From positions 1 through 64,000 of the forward strand of contig CANQDJ010000002.1 of NCBI GenBank assembly GCA_947592005.1: a DNA stretch of 64,000 bases, in the 5' to 3' direction. The notes under the pieces were generated by a model. The model did not search any database. It saw only the letters and a program-made list of their open reading frames with translations, and was not told the origin of the DNA. Below, piece by piece: positions 18,982 through 29,140 of the stretch; the first letter of the stretch is position 1; every line of letters begins with the position of its first letter. Source of the stretch: an uncultured Anaeroplasma sp. GTDB lineage: Bacteria > Bacillota_I > Bacilli_A > Acholeplasmatales > Anaeroplasmataceae. The position numbers and the translations under genes were made by a program.

Positions 18982-20244
18982 ATGAACGCTATATTAGTCG
19001 GTACAATAACCAGCCAAGATCGATATGATTGGAAGGATTCTTTAGATGAACTTGCCGATTTGGCAAAAACTCTAGGAATTCACCCGATTCATAGAATTAC
19101 TCAAAAAATAGAAAAACCGAATAACAAAACGTATATTGGAAGTGGGAAATTAAATGAAATATGGATTGCTGTTCATACACATAATATCGAAATTGTCATT
19201 TTTGATGATGAATTATCCCCAACGCAATTAAGAAATATACAGGATTTTTTGGAAATTGAAATTATGGATCGAAGTTACTTGATTTTAAAAATTTTCGAAC
19301 AAAGGGCTTCTACCAAAGAAGCAAAATTACAAATCAATCTCGCAAAAGATTTATATTTATTACCTCGCCTTTCTTTTTTAAGAGAAAAAGAGTCCCGAAT
19401 CGGCGGAACAAGCGGTTCTTTAGCCACTCGTGGAGCCGGTGAAACACAAAAAGAATTGGATCGTAGACATTTAATGGCCGAAATATATCGGATAAAAGAG
19501 GAATTAAAACAAATAAAGGCTATGAAACTTTCACAAATTGAAAAAAGAAAGAAAAACGATATTCCCGTTGTCGCTTTAGTCGGATATACCAACGCCGGTA
19601 AATCTTCCACAATGAATTCCATTTTACAATATACCGATGCTGAAAATAAATCTGTGTTGGAAAAAGACCAACTTTTCGCAACACTTCAAACCTATAATAA
19701 AAAAATCGAATATGATAAAAAATCGTTTATATTGGTAGACACGATTGGATTTGTATCCAAATTACCACACCATTTAATCGAATCGTTTTATCAAACTTTA
19801 CAAGAGGTTAAAAATGCCGATTTGATTCTTCATATCATCGATTCTTCCAATTCTCATATTCAACAACAATATCAAGTGGTTTGTGATGTATTATATCAAT
19901 TAGGTATTACGGATATCCCTACTATATTCGTATTTACAAAATGGGATAAAACAATAAATTCTTCTATGGAAATCGTAGGGAAAAAGAATATAATGATTTC
20001 CAACAAAACCAAATATCATATCCCTGATTTAATAAAAATGATAGTGGAAGAAATATCTCCTTCCACTATCCATTCTTCTTTTTTAATTCCTTATACAGAA
20101 GGTCAACTTATATCTTTATTGGAAACCCAAAGTAAAATCTATCAAAAAGAATACCAAGATTATGGTATATTCTATGATGTAGAATTACCCATAAAATTAT
20201 ATAGTAAATTTAAAATATATGATTTAGACTTAATGGTTTCTTAA
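18982..20244 (+). CDS. hflX: GTPase HflX
   Basis: YIGSGKLNEI, RRGTSGSLATRGAGETQKELDRR-like region, VALVGYTNAGKSSTMN, LVDTIGFVSKLPHHLIESF. Confidence 0.95.
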   Translation: MNAILVGTITSQDRYDWKDSLDELADLAKTLGIHPIHRITQKIEKPNNKTYIGSGKLNEIWIAVHTHNIEIVIFDDELSPTQLRNIQDFLEIEIMDRSYLILKIFEQRASTKEAKLQINLAKDLYLLPRLSFLREKESRIGGTSGSLATRGAGETQKELDRRHLMAEIYRIKEELKQIKAMKLSQIEKRKKNDIPVVALVGYTNAGKSSTMNSILQYTDAENKSVLEKDQLFATLQTYNKKIEYDKKSFILVDTIGFVSKLPHHLIESFYQTLQEVKNADLILHIIDSSNSHIQQQYQVVCDVLYQLGITDIPTIFVFTKWDKTINSSMEIVGKKNIMISNKTKYHIPDLIKMIVEEISPSTIHSSFLIPYTEGQLISLLETQSKIYQKEYQDYGIFYDVELPIKLYSKFKIYDLDLMVS

Positions 20245-20251
20245 TATCCTT

Positions 20252-21376
20252 TTATATTTTTTTCAATAAATCCAAAACCAACCCACTAAAAGTATCAAAC
20301 AAAAATAACTCTTCTACTCTTTTTTTAGCATTAATGCCATATTCTTCTCTTAATTCTTTCTTTTCTCCCAGCGTACGAATCGCATCGGCAAATGCCTTAT
20401 CATTGGAATTTTCTACTTCCAATCCGGTTAATCCATTTAAACTAACATAGTTTACTCCACTGCCTTGAATAGTAAACGTAACTGCCGGACGACCAAAATA
20501 CATTCCTTCTGCCAATGCTAGTCCGAAGGCTTCGTTTTTGGTTATAGAAGGAAAAGCATATATATCCATCATTTGTAAATAGGCTTTCAATTCTTGATCG
20601 CTAATTCTACCGATAAATTCAATTTTCGAATCGGCTTCTGCTTGTTGTTTAAGACTGGCAGTTAATGGACCTTCTCCCGCTATTATAATTTGATATGTAT
20701 CGTCTAAATATTCAGAAGCGGATATTAAATGGGTTAGCCCTTTATATTTAACATGTCTACCGAACGCAAAAACAACAATTTTATCTTTATACTTTTGTCT
20801 TAGTTTATCACTTACTACCATATCTTCTTCCGTCATCAAAAGTCGATTTACGTTAATACAACTCGGAATGACTTGCGTTTTAGTAGAAAATTTTATTAAG
20901 TTTTTACTAGTTTCTTTATAAATCGGCGATGTCGCTATAATTTTATCTGCCCGTTTTAATACCTTTTTCGTTTGATTCTCAAAAAATAAGCGAATCACTT
21001 TTTGTTTTATAATATCCGCATGATACCAAACAATCCATTTGATATTTTTATTTTTAAAATATTTCTTTAAATAGTGGGCAACAAACGGATTCGGATAATG
21101 AAAAATAACAATTTCCGGTTGGAATTCTCTCATCATTTTCTTTAACAATTTTTTATAAGAAAAAGATATGGATTGAGAAAGTATTTTTTTCCAAACTCCG
21201 CATTTAACCACTTCAACACCATCAATATTTTCGATGGTGGTTTTTTTGTCGGCACTGAAACATATAACTTTTTGTTCATACTCGTTTCCGCAAGCATCTA
21301 CAATATCATGACAAGTTTGTTCGATTCCGCCAATATGAGGTTTATAATAATTGGGTATATGTAATATTCTTTTCAT
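20252..21376 (-). CDS. GT4-family glycosyltransferase
   Basis: NYYKPHIGGIEQTCHDI N-term, FAFGRHVKYKGLTHLI, AFPSITKNEAFGLALAEGM. Confidence 0.88.
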   Translation of the reverse strand: MKRILHIPNYYKPHIGGIEQTCHDIVDACGNEYEQKVICFSADKKTTIENIDGVEVVKCGVWKKILSQSISFSYKKLLKKMMREFQPEIVIFHYPNPFVAHYLKKYFKNKNIKWIVWYHADIIKQKVIRLFFENQTKKVLKRADKIIATSPIYKETSKNLIKFSTKTQVIPSCINVNRLLMTEEDMVVSDKLRQKYKDKIVVFAFGRHVKYKGLTHLISASEYLDDTYQIIIAGEGPLTASLKQQAEADSKIEFIGRISDQELKAYLQMMDIYAFPSITKNEAFGLALAEGMYFGRPAVTFTIQGSGVNYVSLNGLTGLEVENSNDKAFADAIRTLGEKKELREEYGINAKKRVEELFLFDTFSGLVLDLLKKI

Positions 21377-21378
21377 TT

Positions 21379-22530
21379 TTATAACTCCTTATAAGTAAAA
21401 GAAACAGGATACGGTTCATATTGTGTTTTTTTAAAATACAATTTTTTAATTCCGGCAGAATATGCCGCTTCCAAATCACTAATCTTATCTCCAATCGCCA
21501 CACAACTTTCTGTATCCAAATTATACTCTTTTATCGCCTGCAAAAACAATTTGGGTTTCGGTTTTCTACAATCACAATGTTCTTCTGGGCTATGTGGACA
21601 ATAATAAACTTTCGTTATTTGTATACCGTTTTCTTTAAACTTATTTAACATATATTCATTCAATATTTCAAAATCTTTTAACGTATATAGCCCTTTTCCT
21701 ATTCCCGCTTGGTTTGTGATAATAAAGATATAATATCCCCAATTTTGATATTTATAACATAAATCGAAGATATAATCCGTAAATTTAAAATCTTCTATTT
21801 TATATACATGTCCGTAATCCAAATTGACTATTCCATCTCGGTCTAAAAATAAAGCCTTTTTTTTAGAGAAATCTTTCTGGGCTTTTATATAATCTTCCGG
21901 TATTCCTATATCAATAAAATACGCTTCGGATAAATAAGCAGAAATATTTAATTGGGAAATATATTTTTCAAAAAAATCTTTTTCCAAAGAAAATTTGGTA
22001 GGTAAAGAATAGGAATCAAAAACCGTTTTCGGTAAATAATATATACCTCCGTTAATATATCCTTCTTCCACAAACTTTTTTTCCGCAAAAGATTGAATTT
22101 TTCCGTTTTTGATATTTACTTCTCCATATCTATCGAAATGAAGCATTTTTTTACAAGCAATACATATTGTATTACATTTACCGAATTCTTCGAAATCTAT
22201 TTTGAACATCGTATCGCCGTTTAACACAAAAACGAAATCTTCTTCCGCATAATTTAAAGCCTGTTTGACACAACCACCCGTTCCCAATGGTTCTTCTTCA
22301 ACCGAATAAACGATTTCCATTCCTTTATATGAAGAATGAAAATGATTTTCTATAACTTCCTTTTTATATCCAACAGCCAAAATTACTCTATTAAATCCAT
22401 TTTCCACTAAATCATCTAACATATATTCCAAAAATGGTTTTCCGTTAATCGGAGCCATCGGTTTAGGAACATCGGAAACAACACTTTTCAGTCTTGTCCC
22501 AAAACCACCTGCCAATATAATCGCTTCCAT
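21379..22530 (-). CDS. Fused heptose-1-P guanylyltransferase (HddC-like) and D,D-heptose 1,7-bisphosphate phosphatase (GmhB-like)
   Basis: N-term ILAGGFGTRLKSVVSDVPKPMAPINGKPFL nucleotidyltransferase; C-term ALFLDRDGIVNLDYGHVYK...CDCRKPKPKL HAD/GmhB. Confidence 0.85.
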   Translation of the reverse strand: MEAIILAGGFGTRLKSVVSDVPKPMAPINGKPFLEYMLDDLVENGFNRVILAVGYKKEVIENHFHSSYKGMEIVYSVEEEPLGTGGCVKQALNYAEEDFVFVLNGDTMFKIDFEEFGKCNTICIACKKMLHFDRYGEVNIKNGKIQSFAEKKFVEEGYINGGIYYLPKTVFDSYSLPTKFSLEKDFFEKYISQLNISAYLSEAYFIDIGIPEDYIKAQKDFSKKKALFLDRDGIVNLDYGHVYKIEDFKFTDYIFDLCYKYQNWGYYIFIITNQAGIGKGLYTLKDFEILNEYMLNKFKENGIQITKVYYCPHSPEEHCDCRKPKPKLFLQAIKEYNLDTESCVAIGDKISDLEAAYSAGIKKLYFKKTQYEPYPVSFTYKEL

Positions 22531-23162
22531 TATTTATCACCAAAAAATTCATTTTCCAAAGCCAAACATAACGCATGATAAATCGGCAAATGATATTCTT
22601 GTATTTCATGAGTTCGTATTGCAGGAACTTTAATGGTTATATCACTTAATTCACTCAATTTACTATCTTTCATTCCCGTTAAAGATATAACTTTCATATT
22701 TAACGCTTTCGCTACTTTAACCGCAGAAACACAATTCAATGAATTTCCGGAAGTGGATATACATAATAACGCATCTTCAGCTTTACCATACCCTAAAACT
22801 TGTTGGGCAAAAACGGCACTTGGTAATTGATCATTAGAAAAAGCCGTTGATAATGCCGTATGAGAAACCAATGAAATCGTAGGTAATCCGTATTGTAAAA
22901 CATCGGTTAATTCTTTATCGCCAATCTTATCTACCAGCACTTGATTCAATTTTCTCGGTAAGACGAACCCTTTCATTAATTCTCCCACTATATGTTCACA
23001 ATCTGCCGCCGAACCACCATTTCCGCAAACCAATAATTTTCCACCATTTTTAAATACGGTAATTAAGCATTCCAAAGATTTTAAAATATCGGTTTCGCAA
23101 CTTTTAATTTCTTTATATCTTTTTAATAAAATATCGATTTTTTCTTTACTCGTTTGTTTCAT
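22530..23162 (-). CDS. gmhA: Phosphoheptose isomerase
   Basis: SIS fold: LLVCGNGGSAADCEHIVGELMKGF. Confidence 0.9.
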   Translation of the reverse strand: MKQTSKEKIDILLKRYKEIKSCETDILKSLECLITVFKNGGKLLVCGNGGSAADCEHIVGELMKGFVLPRKLNQVLVDKIGDKELTDVLQYGLPTISLVSHTALSTAFSNDQLPSAVFAQQVLGYGKAEDALLCISTSGNSLNCVSAVKVAKALNMKVISLTGMKDSKLSELSDITIKVPAIRTHEIQEYHLPIYHALCLALENEFFGDK

Positions 23163-23222
23163 CGTTTTCCCTTATCTATTATCTAAAACATAGATAATCC
23201 TTTCTCTAAATAATCACATTAT

Positions 23223-24269
23223 CTATAATTCACTGTCTTTTTCATCATAGATTGTCCATGCTTGTGTTCCGTATTCTACAAAATCGACAATCTTTATTTT
23301 CCCTTCTTGTCTGTTTTTTAAGGCATGAATTAAATTATATCTTTCTTGCGGATCACACCAAATCATCATAAACCCGCCACCTCCGGCACCGGATATTTTG
23401 GCAGCCTTCCCACCGTTTTCCATAACAAAATTATACGTTTCTTCAATTTGAGGATTGGATATAACTGATGCTGTTTGTTTTTTAGCTAACCAATTTTGAT
23501 GTAAACATTCCGCAACTCCGTCAAAATCGGCTTTTAAAATACACTCTTTCATTAAATTAGTTTGTTTTTTTAATTCAAACATCGCTTCCAATGACTTTTC
23601 ATTTTTCGTCGATTTCGTTTGTTCTTCTATAATCTTTCCCGAATCACGAGAAGTTCCAGTATAATATAGTACCAATGAATTTTCCATTTCATTCTTAATC
23701 CATTTTTTTAATCTTAACGGATTGACAATAACTCGATCATTTTCGTAAAATTCCATATAATTCATTCCACCAAACGTAGCGGCATACTGATCTTGTTTTC
23801 CCCCACTGAACTTTAAATCCTTTCTCTCTATATCGAAGGCCAATTTTGCCAAATCATACTCACCCAATGGCAAATTCAACCATTCCTGAAAAGCCTTAAT
23901 AATTGTTACAACCATTGTAGAAGACGTCCCTAATCCCGATCCTGCCGGAGCGTCACTGTATGTTGTCATTTCAAAACTCAAAGGTTTCCCTTTATTAAAT
24001 TGTTTAACAATACGATTATAAATACCACAATGTAGTGGCAAAGAATTATTAATTGGCAATTCTTTTGTCGATTCAAATTCCAACTGAACATCTCTATCGG
24101 GAGAAATAAATTTTATTTTCCCATTCTTTTTTGGTATTATAGTACAATAGGAAAACATATTAATCGTAACATTTAATACACAACCACCATATAAATCACA
24201 AAAAGGTGAAACATCTGTTCCTCCTCCTGCCAAACCTAATCGAAGAGGTGTTTTACTCCGTATAATCAT
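23223..24269 (-). CDS. hddA: D-glycero-D-manno-heptose 7-phosphate kinase (GHMP family)
   Basis: RSKTPLRLGLAGGGTDVSPF, SDAPAGSGLGTSSTMVV, AKISGAGGGGFMMIW. Confidence 0.9.
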   Translation of the reverse strand: MIIRSKTPLRLGLAGGGTDVSPFCDLYGGCVLNVTINMFSYCTIIPKKNGKIKFISPDRDVQLEFESTKELPINNSLPLHCGIYNRIVKQFNKGKPLSFEMTTYSDAPAGSGLGTSSTMVVTIIKAFQEWLNLPLGEYDLAKLAFDIERKDLKFSGGKQDQYAATFGGMNYMEFYENDRVIVNPLRLKKWIKNEMENSLVLYYTGTSRDSGKIIEEQTKSTKNEKSLEAMFELKKQTNLMKECILKADFDGVAECLHQNWLAKKQTASVISNPQIEETYNFVMENGGKAAKISGAGGGGFMMIWCDPQERYNLIHALKNRQEGKIKIVDFVEYGTQAWTIYDEKDSEL

Positions 24270-24400
24270 TTTATCAACCCCATATAATGTATTATATCAT
24301 TTAATTGAATAAATTAAAAACAGATTATAAATAAAATGGAAATATTATACACATTTTAAATCTACATTTTTTAAAAAATATATGGATTTATTTCATATGT

Positions 24401-24462
24401 AAAAAAGAAAAATTCCTCTCTTTTTGATAAGAATTAGAATACTATCATATCAAAAAGAGAGG
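24401..24462 (-). terminator. Rho-independent terminator 3' of rmlC
   Basis: CCTCTCTTTTTGATA ... TATCAAAAAGAGAGG inverted repeat with adjacent U-rich tract. Confidence 0.65.
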
Positions 24463-24483
24463 TTTTATATTCATAAAAAATGA

Positions 24484-25053
24484 TCAACAATCAAATTTAA
24501 TATTTAATTCCTTTAATGTAAGATGTTTTTTATCTTTTTCAGAAAGAATAATCTCAGATACTTCGGGCCACGTTATATTGATTTGTGGATCATTCCACAT
24601 AATACCACCCTCATCTTCTGGGTGATATAATTCATCGCATTTATAACAAAAAGTAGCAGTTTCACTTAACACTAAAAAACCATGAGCAAATCCTTTCGGA
24701 ATCATAAACATATTTCCTTTTTCAGCAGATAATATTACACCAACCCATTTCCCATATGTCAAACTATCTTTTCTAAGATCCACACATACATCAAATACTT
24801 CCCCATCAATACATCTAACCAACTTGGCTTGAGGATACTTCTTTTGAAAATGTAAGCCCCTTAAAACTCCTTTTTTTGATTTAGATTGATTATCTTGTAC
24901 AAAGTTATAATTTAATCCGGCAGAATTAAAATCCGATTCTTTATAAGTTTCCATAAAATAACCACGATTATCTCCGTATTTTTTAGGTTCGATTATATAA
25001 ACATCTTTTATATCTGTTTCTATAAAAGTAAAGTTACCGTTTGTATATTCCAT
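24484..25053 (-). CDS. rmlC: dTDP-4-dehydrorhamnose 3,5-epimerase
   Basis: RGYFMETYKESDF, VLRGLHFQ, MFMIPKGFAHGFLVLSE. Confidence 0.94.
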   Translation of the reverse strand: MEYTNGNFTFIETDIKDVYIIEPKKYGDNRGYFMETYKESDFNSAGLNYNFVQDNQSKSKKGVLRGLHFQKKYPQAKLVRCIDGEVFDVCVDLRKDSLTYGKWVGVILSAEKGNMFMIPKGFAHGFLVLSETATFCYKCDELYHPEDEGGIMWNDPQINITWPEVSEIILSEKDKKHLTLKELNIKFDC

Positions 25054-25136
25054 ATTTCTATCCCTTTCTTTACTTTATTATAGCCAAAAATTCAATAGAA
25101 ATCCAGTGATAAAACGATGACTTTACCTCTTTTTTA

Positions 25137-27647
25137 TCATTCGTCCAATTTATAAACAACAAATTCAACAAATAATTTAGTACCATTATACTTTTTTATT
25201 TCAACAAAATCCAATCCTGAATTTTCAATAATTTCCAATATTGTATTGTATTCCTTATCATCACAAAAAATAGAAACACTATTATTTTTGAATGATTCTT
25301 GATTTAATATAGAAGATAACTCTGAACAATTAAATATCGCTACATCGCAATATGTCAACTGGTTATAAAAATCCAAATATGGGGTGCTTTCTTCTACATT
25401 ATCTATTACCATATCCGAAGTATAGTATTCAATCATAGATACCGGCAAAAGGCAATAAATGAAAGATTTTATATAATTATGATTATTATCAAAACTTTTT
25501 TCAGGATCACTATAATACCATTTGCCATCTAACTTAATATAAACAAACTCATGAGAACCATAAAATCCATTTCCATCTTTTACAGAATTTATAGAATTTT
25601 TACCTATAAATTCATTCGCTTTAGCTAAAATATGCTTCGCTTCAATTCCTTCTAATTTTAATAAAATTAAATACGCCTTTGCATATCCGCTACATAACGC
25701 TTGTTTATCTATTAAGGCCCCTTCGGCAAAAAAACCTCTTTGAGTCGCTGGAATTTCATCTGGATATTCGTCCATATTATTAGAAAATACATTTGCTTGA
25801 TAATCATATACGACATTATCTCCAAACCATTTAAAAATAGCAAATATTTTTTCACATTTTGTCATATCATTTTTAATAATTTCTCTTAAAATATCTTTGG
25901 CATTATTTAAAACCATTTCTGCGGAAGAATCCGGAACACATTCTGGTAAATAATCATGTTCTAACGCATACCAAAGTTGCTGAGTATTCCAAATTTTTGC
26001 TTTCTTAGAATTGCTCTTATAAGCAAAATTATCAAAAGAAGGTTCCCTCGATTCTTTCGCAAGACTTTTAAATTCCAATGAATTATTATATCTGTTTTCC
26101 GCATGAATGTCCGATTGGTTTTTTACCGTTGCCATATCATAAGGTATTAGTTGTACAATTAAATAATCTTCATATTCAAAATATGTTTTAAGCCCAACTG
26201 CGCCTCTTATTAATTGACAAAGCCAATAAATCGTATTTTTAATTTGTGTGGAATCTTCATATTCAAAATTTATTTTAATTCTAAATTTATTTCTTTCAAA
26301 TAAATCTTTATCTATTTGATAAAAGGCATAATAATCCACAATATTTGCCAATTCATCATACGAATCTGCTTCAGTTAAACTATCCGGTGGAGTTAAAATT
26401 TTATTTTCATATTTTTGACTTAAAGAAGTTAAAAATTCTCTATCTTCTTTTATCCACATTTCATCATTCGTTAAAACCTCATTCAGTGCATTATGAATTT
26501 GTTCTACTTTATTTAATACGCTGTCGTAATTTTCACAATTTCTTATTTCATTTCCTTGAAGTTTTATAATTAAATGAATTTCATTTATTTGCTCTTCCCG
26601 ATATAAAGTTTCATCTAAATAATTATAAAGATCTTCAATATAGATTTCAATAATAGATTTTAAAGCATTTTCATCGCCGTTTTGAGCCCCCAAAACAAAA
26701 AGGTTTCTCTTTTCACTTAAAAACTTGGAATTTATTTGTTCTTTCGTCTTTAATTCTAGCATTTCATTTTTTATCATTAAACATTTGTTTTGATATTCAT
26801 TTATATATTGATTATCCATTTTGGAAGTATCTATTAAATTTAATAATTCTATATAGTATTGATTGATTAATTCCAATCGCTCTTCTTCATATAATTGATT
26901 AGAATTTTTTATCGAATCTATAATAATTTTATAATTATCTACTAATGCAGTAACCAATTCTTTTGTCGATAAAACCGCTAGTTGATTTTTAAAAGAAACA
27001 ATAATTTCTTTCAAAATCAAAACTTCATTATCTCTATAAGTTGTCATATCCTTATAATGGCTGATTTCTTCTATCGCTTCCGTTTTCATTTGTTCCAATT
27101 CTTCTTGATATAAATCTTGATCTGTTTTAATAAAATAAACTTCTATTTTATATCCACGAACATAATTGTCCACATCATTTTCAGTGGTAGCATTATTTAT
27201 TTTTTCAATATATTCGGATAGTATATTCTTTATTTGATTTACTTCATTTTTGCGATAATCTTCTAAAATTAAATATTTCGTAATATCATCTATATTCCTT
27301 TTTTTATACTCTTCAAAATTTTCTGTTAAATATTGTGATTTGGTTTTAAGATTTTTAATAAAATTTTCATATTTGGAAAAAATAGACTTCATTTGGTCTT
27401 CATTATCAGCATCATTAATTTCCGACTTCCCTTCAATTAAAATTTCTAAAAGCATAGTTTGTTCCTTTTCATAGTACAAATCTTCATTAAACAAATTATC
27501 CAATTTGTAAAAATATTCTTTTTTTAATTGATTTAAACCGTCCGTTTCTTCTACATTCGATTTTTCTGAAGTATACGATACCAACCCACAAGAAGTTAAA
27601 AAACATAAACAAAGAAAAATGCACATTAAAAAACATATTTTTTTCAT
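25137..27647 (-). CDS. Lipoprotein with helical repeats and C-terminal transglutaminase-like domain
   Basis: Lipobox FLTSC; repeated Lys/Glu/Tyr-rich helical segments; LCSGYAKAYLILLKLEGIEAKHI ... GSHEFVYIKLDGKWYYSDPEKS transglutaminase-like Cys/His/Asp pattern. Confidence 0.72.
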   Translation of the reverse strand: MKKICFLMCIFLCLCFLTSCGLVSYTSEKSNVEETDGLNQLKKEYFYKLDNLFNEDLYYEKEQTMLLEILIEGKSEINDADNEDQMKSIFSKYENFIKNLKTKSQYLTENFEEYKKRNIDDITKYLILEDYRKNEVNQIKNILSEYIEKINNATTENDVDNYVRGYKIEVYFIKTDQDLYQEELEQMKTEAIEEISHYKDMTTYRDNEVLILKEIIVSFKNQLAVLSTKELVTALVDNYKIIIDSIKNSNQLYEEERLELINQYYIELLNLIDTSKMDNQYINEYQNKCLMIKNEMLELKTKEQINSKFLSEKRNLFVLGAQNGDENALKSIIEIYIEDLYNYLDETLYREEQINEIHLIIKLQGNEIRNCENYDSVLNKVEQIHNALNEVLTNDEMWIKEDREFLTSLSQKYENKILTPPDSLTEADSYDELANIVDYYAFYQIDKDLFERNKFRIKINFEYEDSTQIKNTIYWLCQLIRGAVGLKTYFEYEDYLIVQLIPYDMATVKNQSDIHAENRYNNSLEFKSLAKESREPSFDNFAYKSNSKKAKIWNTQQLWYALEHDYLPECVPDSSAEMVLNNAKDILREIIKNDMTKCEKIFAIFKWFGDNVVYDYQANVFSNNMDEYPDEIPATQRGFFAEGALIDKQALCSGYAKAYLILLKLEGIEAKHILAKANEFIGKNSINSVKDGNGFYGSHEFVYIKLDGKWYYSDPEKSFDNNHNYIKSFIYCLLPVSMIEYYTSDMVIDNVEESTPYLDFYNQLTYCDVAIFNCSELSSILNQESFKNNSVSIFCDDKEYNTILEIIENSGLDFVEIKKYNGTKLFVEFVVYKLDE

Positions 27648-27653
27648 TTATTA

Positions 27654-29117
27654 CTACCCCCTTTCAAAATAAACAAAATAATTTAGATACTTTGTCCAAG
27701 TATATCCGGTAGTATAATTCGAATCTTTGGGAATATATATTTTTATATTTTTGTAAGTTCCATACAATAAATCGGAAGAGGCAGGAACAATTCCGTTGCC
27801 GTCTTTGGCAAACAAATATATTTTTTCTAAATTTATACACCCATTAAAACACTTGTCATCTAATTGTTTATAAGTTAACCCTATATATATTTCTTTAAGA
27901 TGAATGCACCCATATAAGGCATCAGCATTTATTACCGTAATATTTTTCCCTTGATAAGTGGACGGTAAAATAATTTTTTCAATATCTTTATATTCTTCTT
28001 TAATTGACGTGATTTGATAAGACGATCCGATTAATCTATAATTAAAATAATCAACATAATCATTATTCGGTTCGCCATTATAATCATCAAAAGACACCTT
28101 TTCTGTGTTTATATCCGGTTCTATAACTTCCGGTTCATCTATAGAAGGCGGGTTCGGCAACTCCGTATCCATATTCTTATATCCTAATTTGGATTTAAGG
28201 TTTTCGATTAATAGTGTTGTATAATAAATTGCCCCGATAGAATTCAAATGAAAATTCGTATCATAAAAATAGCGATAATCCATAATACAATCTTCCAAAT
28301 TCATTAACAACTCGCAATTTAATTCCGAAAACAGTTTTTGATTAAATTCCTCCCTTTTTTCTTTAGAAGAAATTACCGCCCGATCATTACATGGAGAAAA
28401 ATTAAAATACATTTTGGCTTTTTTTCTATTTACATAATCACAATATTGATTTACATAATTAAAAAAATCTTCATTATACAAATCTTCTACATTAATATCC
28501 ATCGTAGAATCTACACCGTTATTCATAATATTATTCGGTCTATCAATTAAAATATCTCCATATTGATTAAATGAATCATGTCGATAAATTCCGATAGGAT
28601 TCGGGGCAGTATTGTTTTGAGCATATTCCATTTTATTTCTTGCAAATTTATAATAATTATAAAATAAATCCAAATTGTTTGATGCCGATAAAAATCGATA
28701 TTTGAATGTAAATCCGTCACATGCCTCCAAAACAGCAGTCGGATTAAAATACAATGAATAGGTTTGACTGCTTAATTCCGGAGAAAGTATAACAATATCC
28801 CCTTCATTTATATTAACCTTTGACGTATCCATCATAAATTTTGTTCCTAAAGTAGCATACAATCCATAATCGACTACTTTATATTCCGGTAACTCCGCTT
28901 CAATCAAATCACTTCGTAACCCGAAGGGAAGACTGGATCCTCCCACAAATATAATCTTCTTTTCATTTGTATTACTTAATAATTCATACTTATCATTCAA
29001 TTCTGCCAAATAGGTGTTTTTATACTGATTTTCCGTTTTTTCTACAACGAAAAAAACAACAATAAACGGAGATATAAATAATAAAATGAGCAGTATAAAT
29101 TTTAATATTTTTTTCAT
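27654..29117 (-). CDS. Membrane-anchored SGNH-like protein with C-terminal BspA-type LRR segment
   Basis: N-terminal TM; IIFVGGSSLPFG and DTNFHLNS SGNH-like motifs; C-term LYGCIHLKEIYIGLT...CFNGCINLEKIYL LRR_5 pattern. Confidence 0.65.
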   Translation of the reverse strand: MKKILKFILLILLFISPFIVVFFVVEKTENQYKNTYLAELNDKYELLSNTNEKKIIFVGGSSLPFGLRSDLIEAELPEYKVVDYGLYATLGTKFMMDTSKVNINEGDIVILSPELSSQTYSLYFNPTAVLEACDGFTFKYRFLSASNNLDLFYNYYKFARNKMEYAQNNTAPNPIGIYRHDSFNQYGDILIDRPNNIMNNGVDSTMDINVEDLYNEDFFNYVNQYCDYVNRKKAKMYFNFSPCNDRAVISSKEKREEFNQKLFSELNCELLMNLEDCIMDYRYFYDTNFHLNSIGAIYYTTLLIENLKSKLGYKNMDTELPNPPSIDEPEVIEPDINTEKVSFDDYNGEPNNDYVDYFNYRLIGSSYQITSIKEEYKDIEKIILPSTYQGKNITVINADALYGCIHLKEIYIGLTYKQLDDKCFNGCINLEKIYLFAKDGNGIVPASSDLLYGTYKNIKIYIPKDSNYTTGYTWTKYLNYFVYFERG

Positions 29118-29140
29118 ATCTTCCTCCAACATTCCATAAT

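Noticed and set aside
21851-21860. A8 run at the HddC-GmhB junction as a programmed frameshift or phase switch
   Set aside because: Both domains are already in frame and A/T runs of this length are common in this genome.
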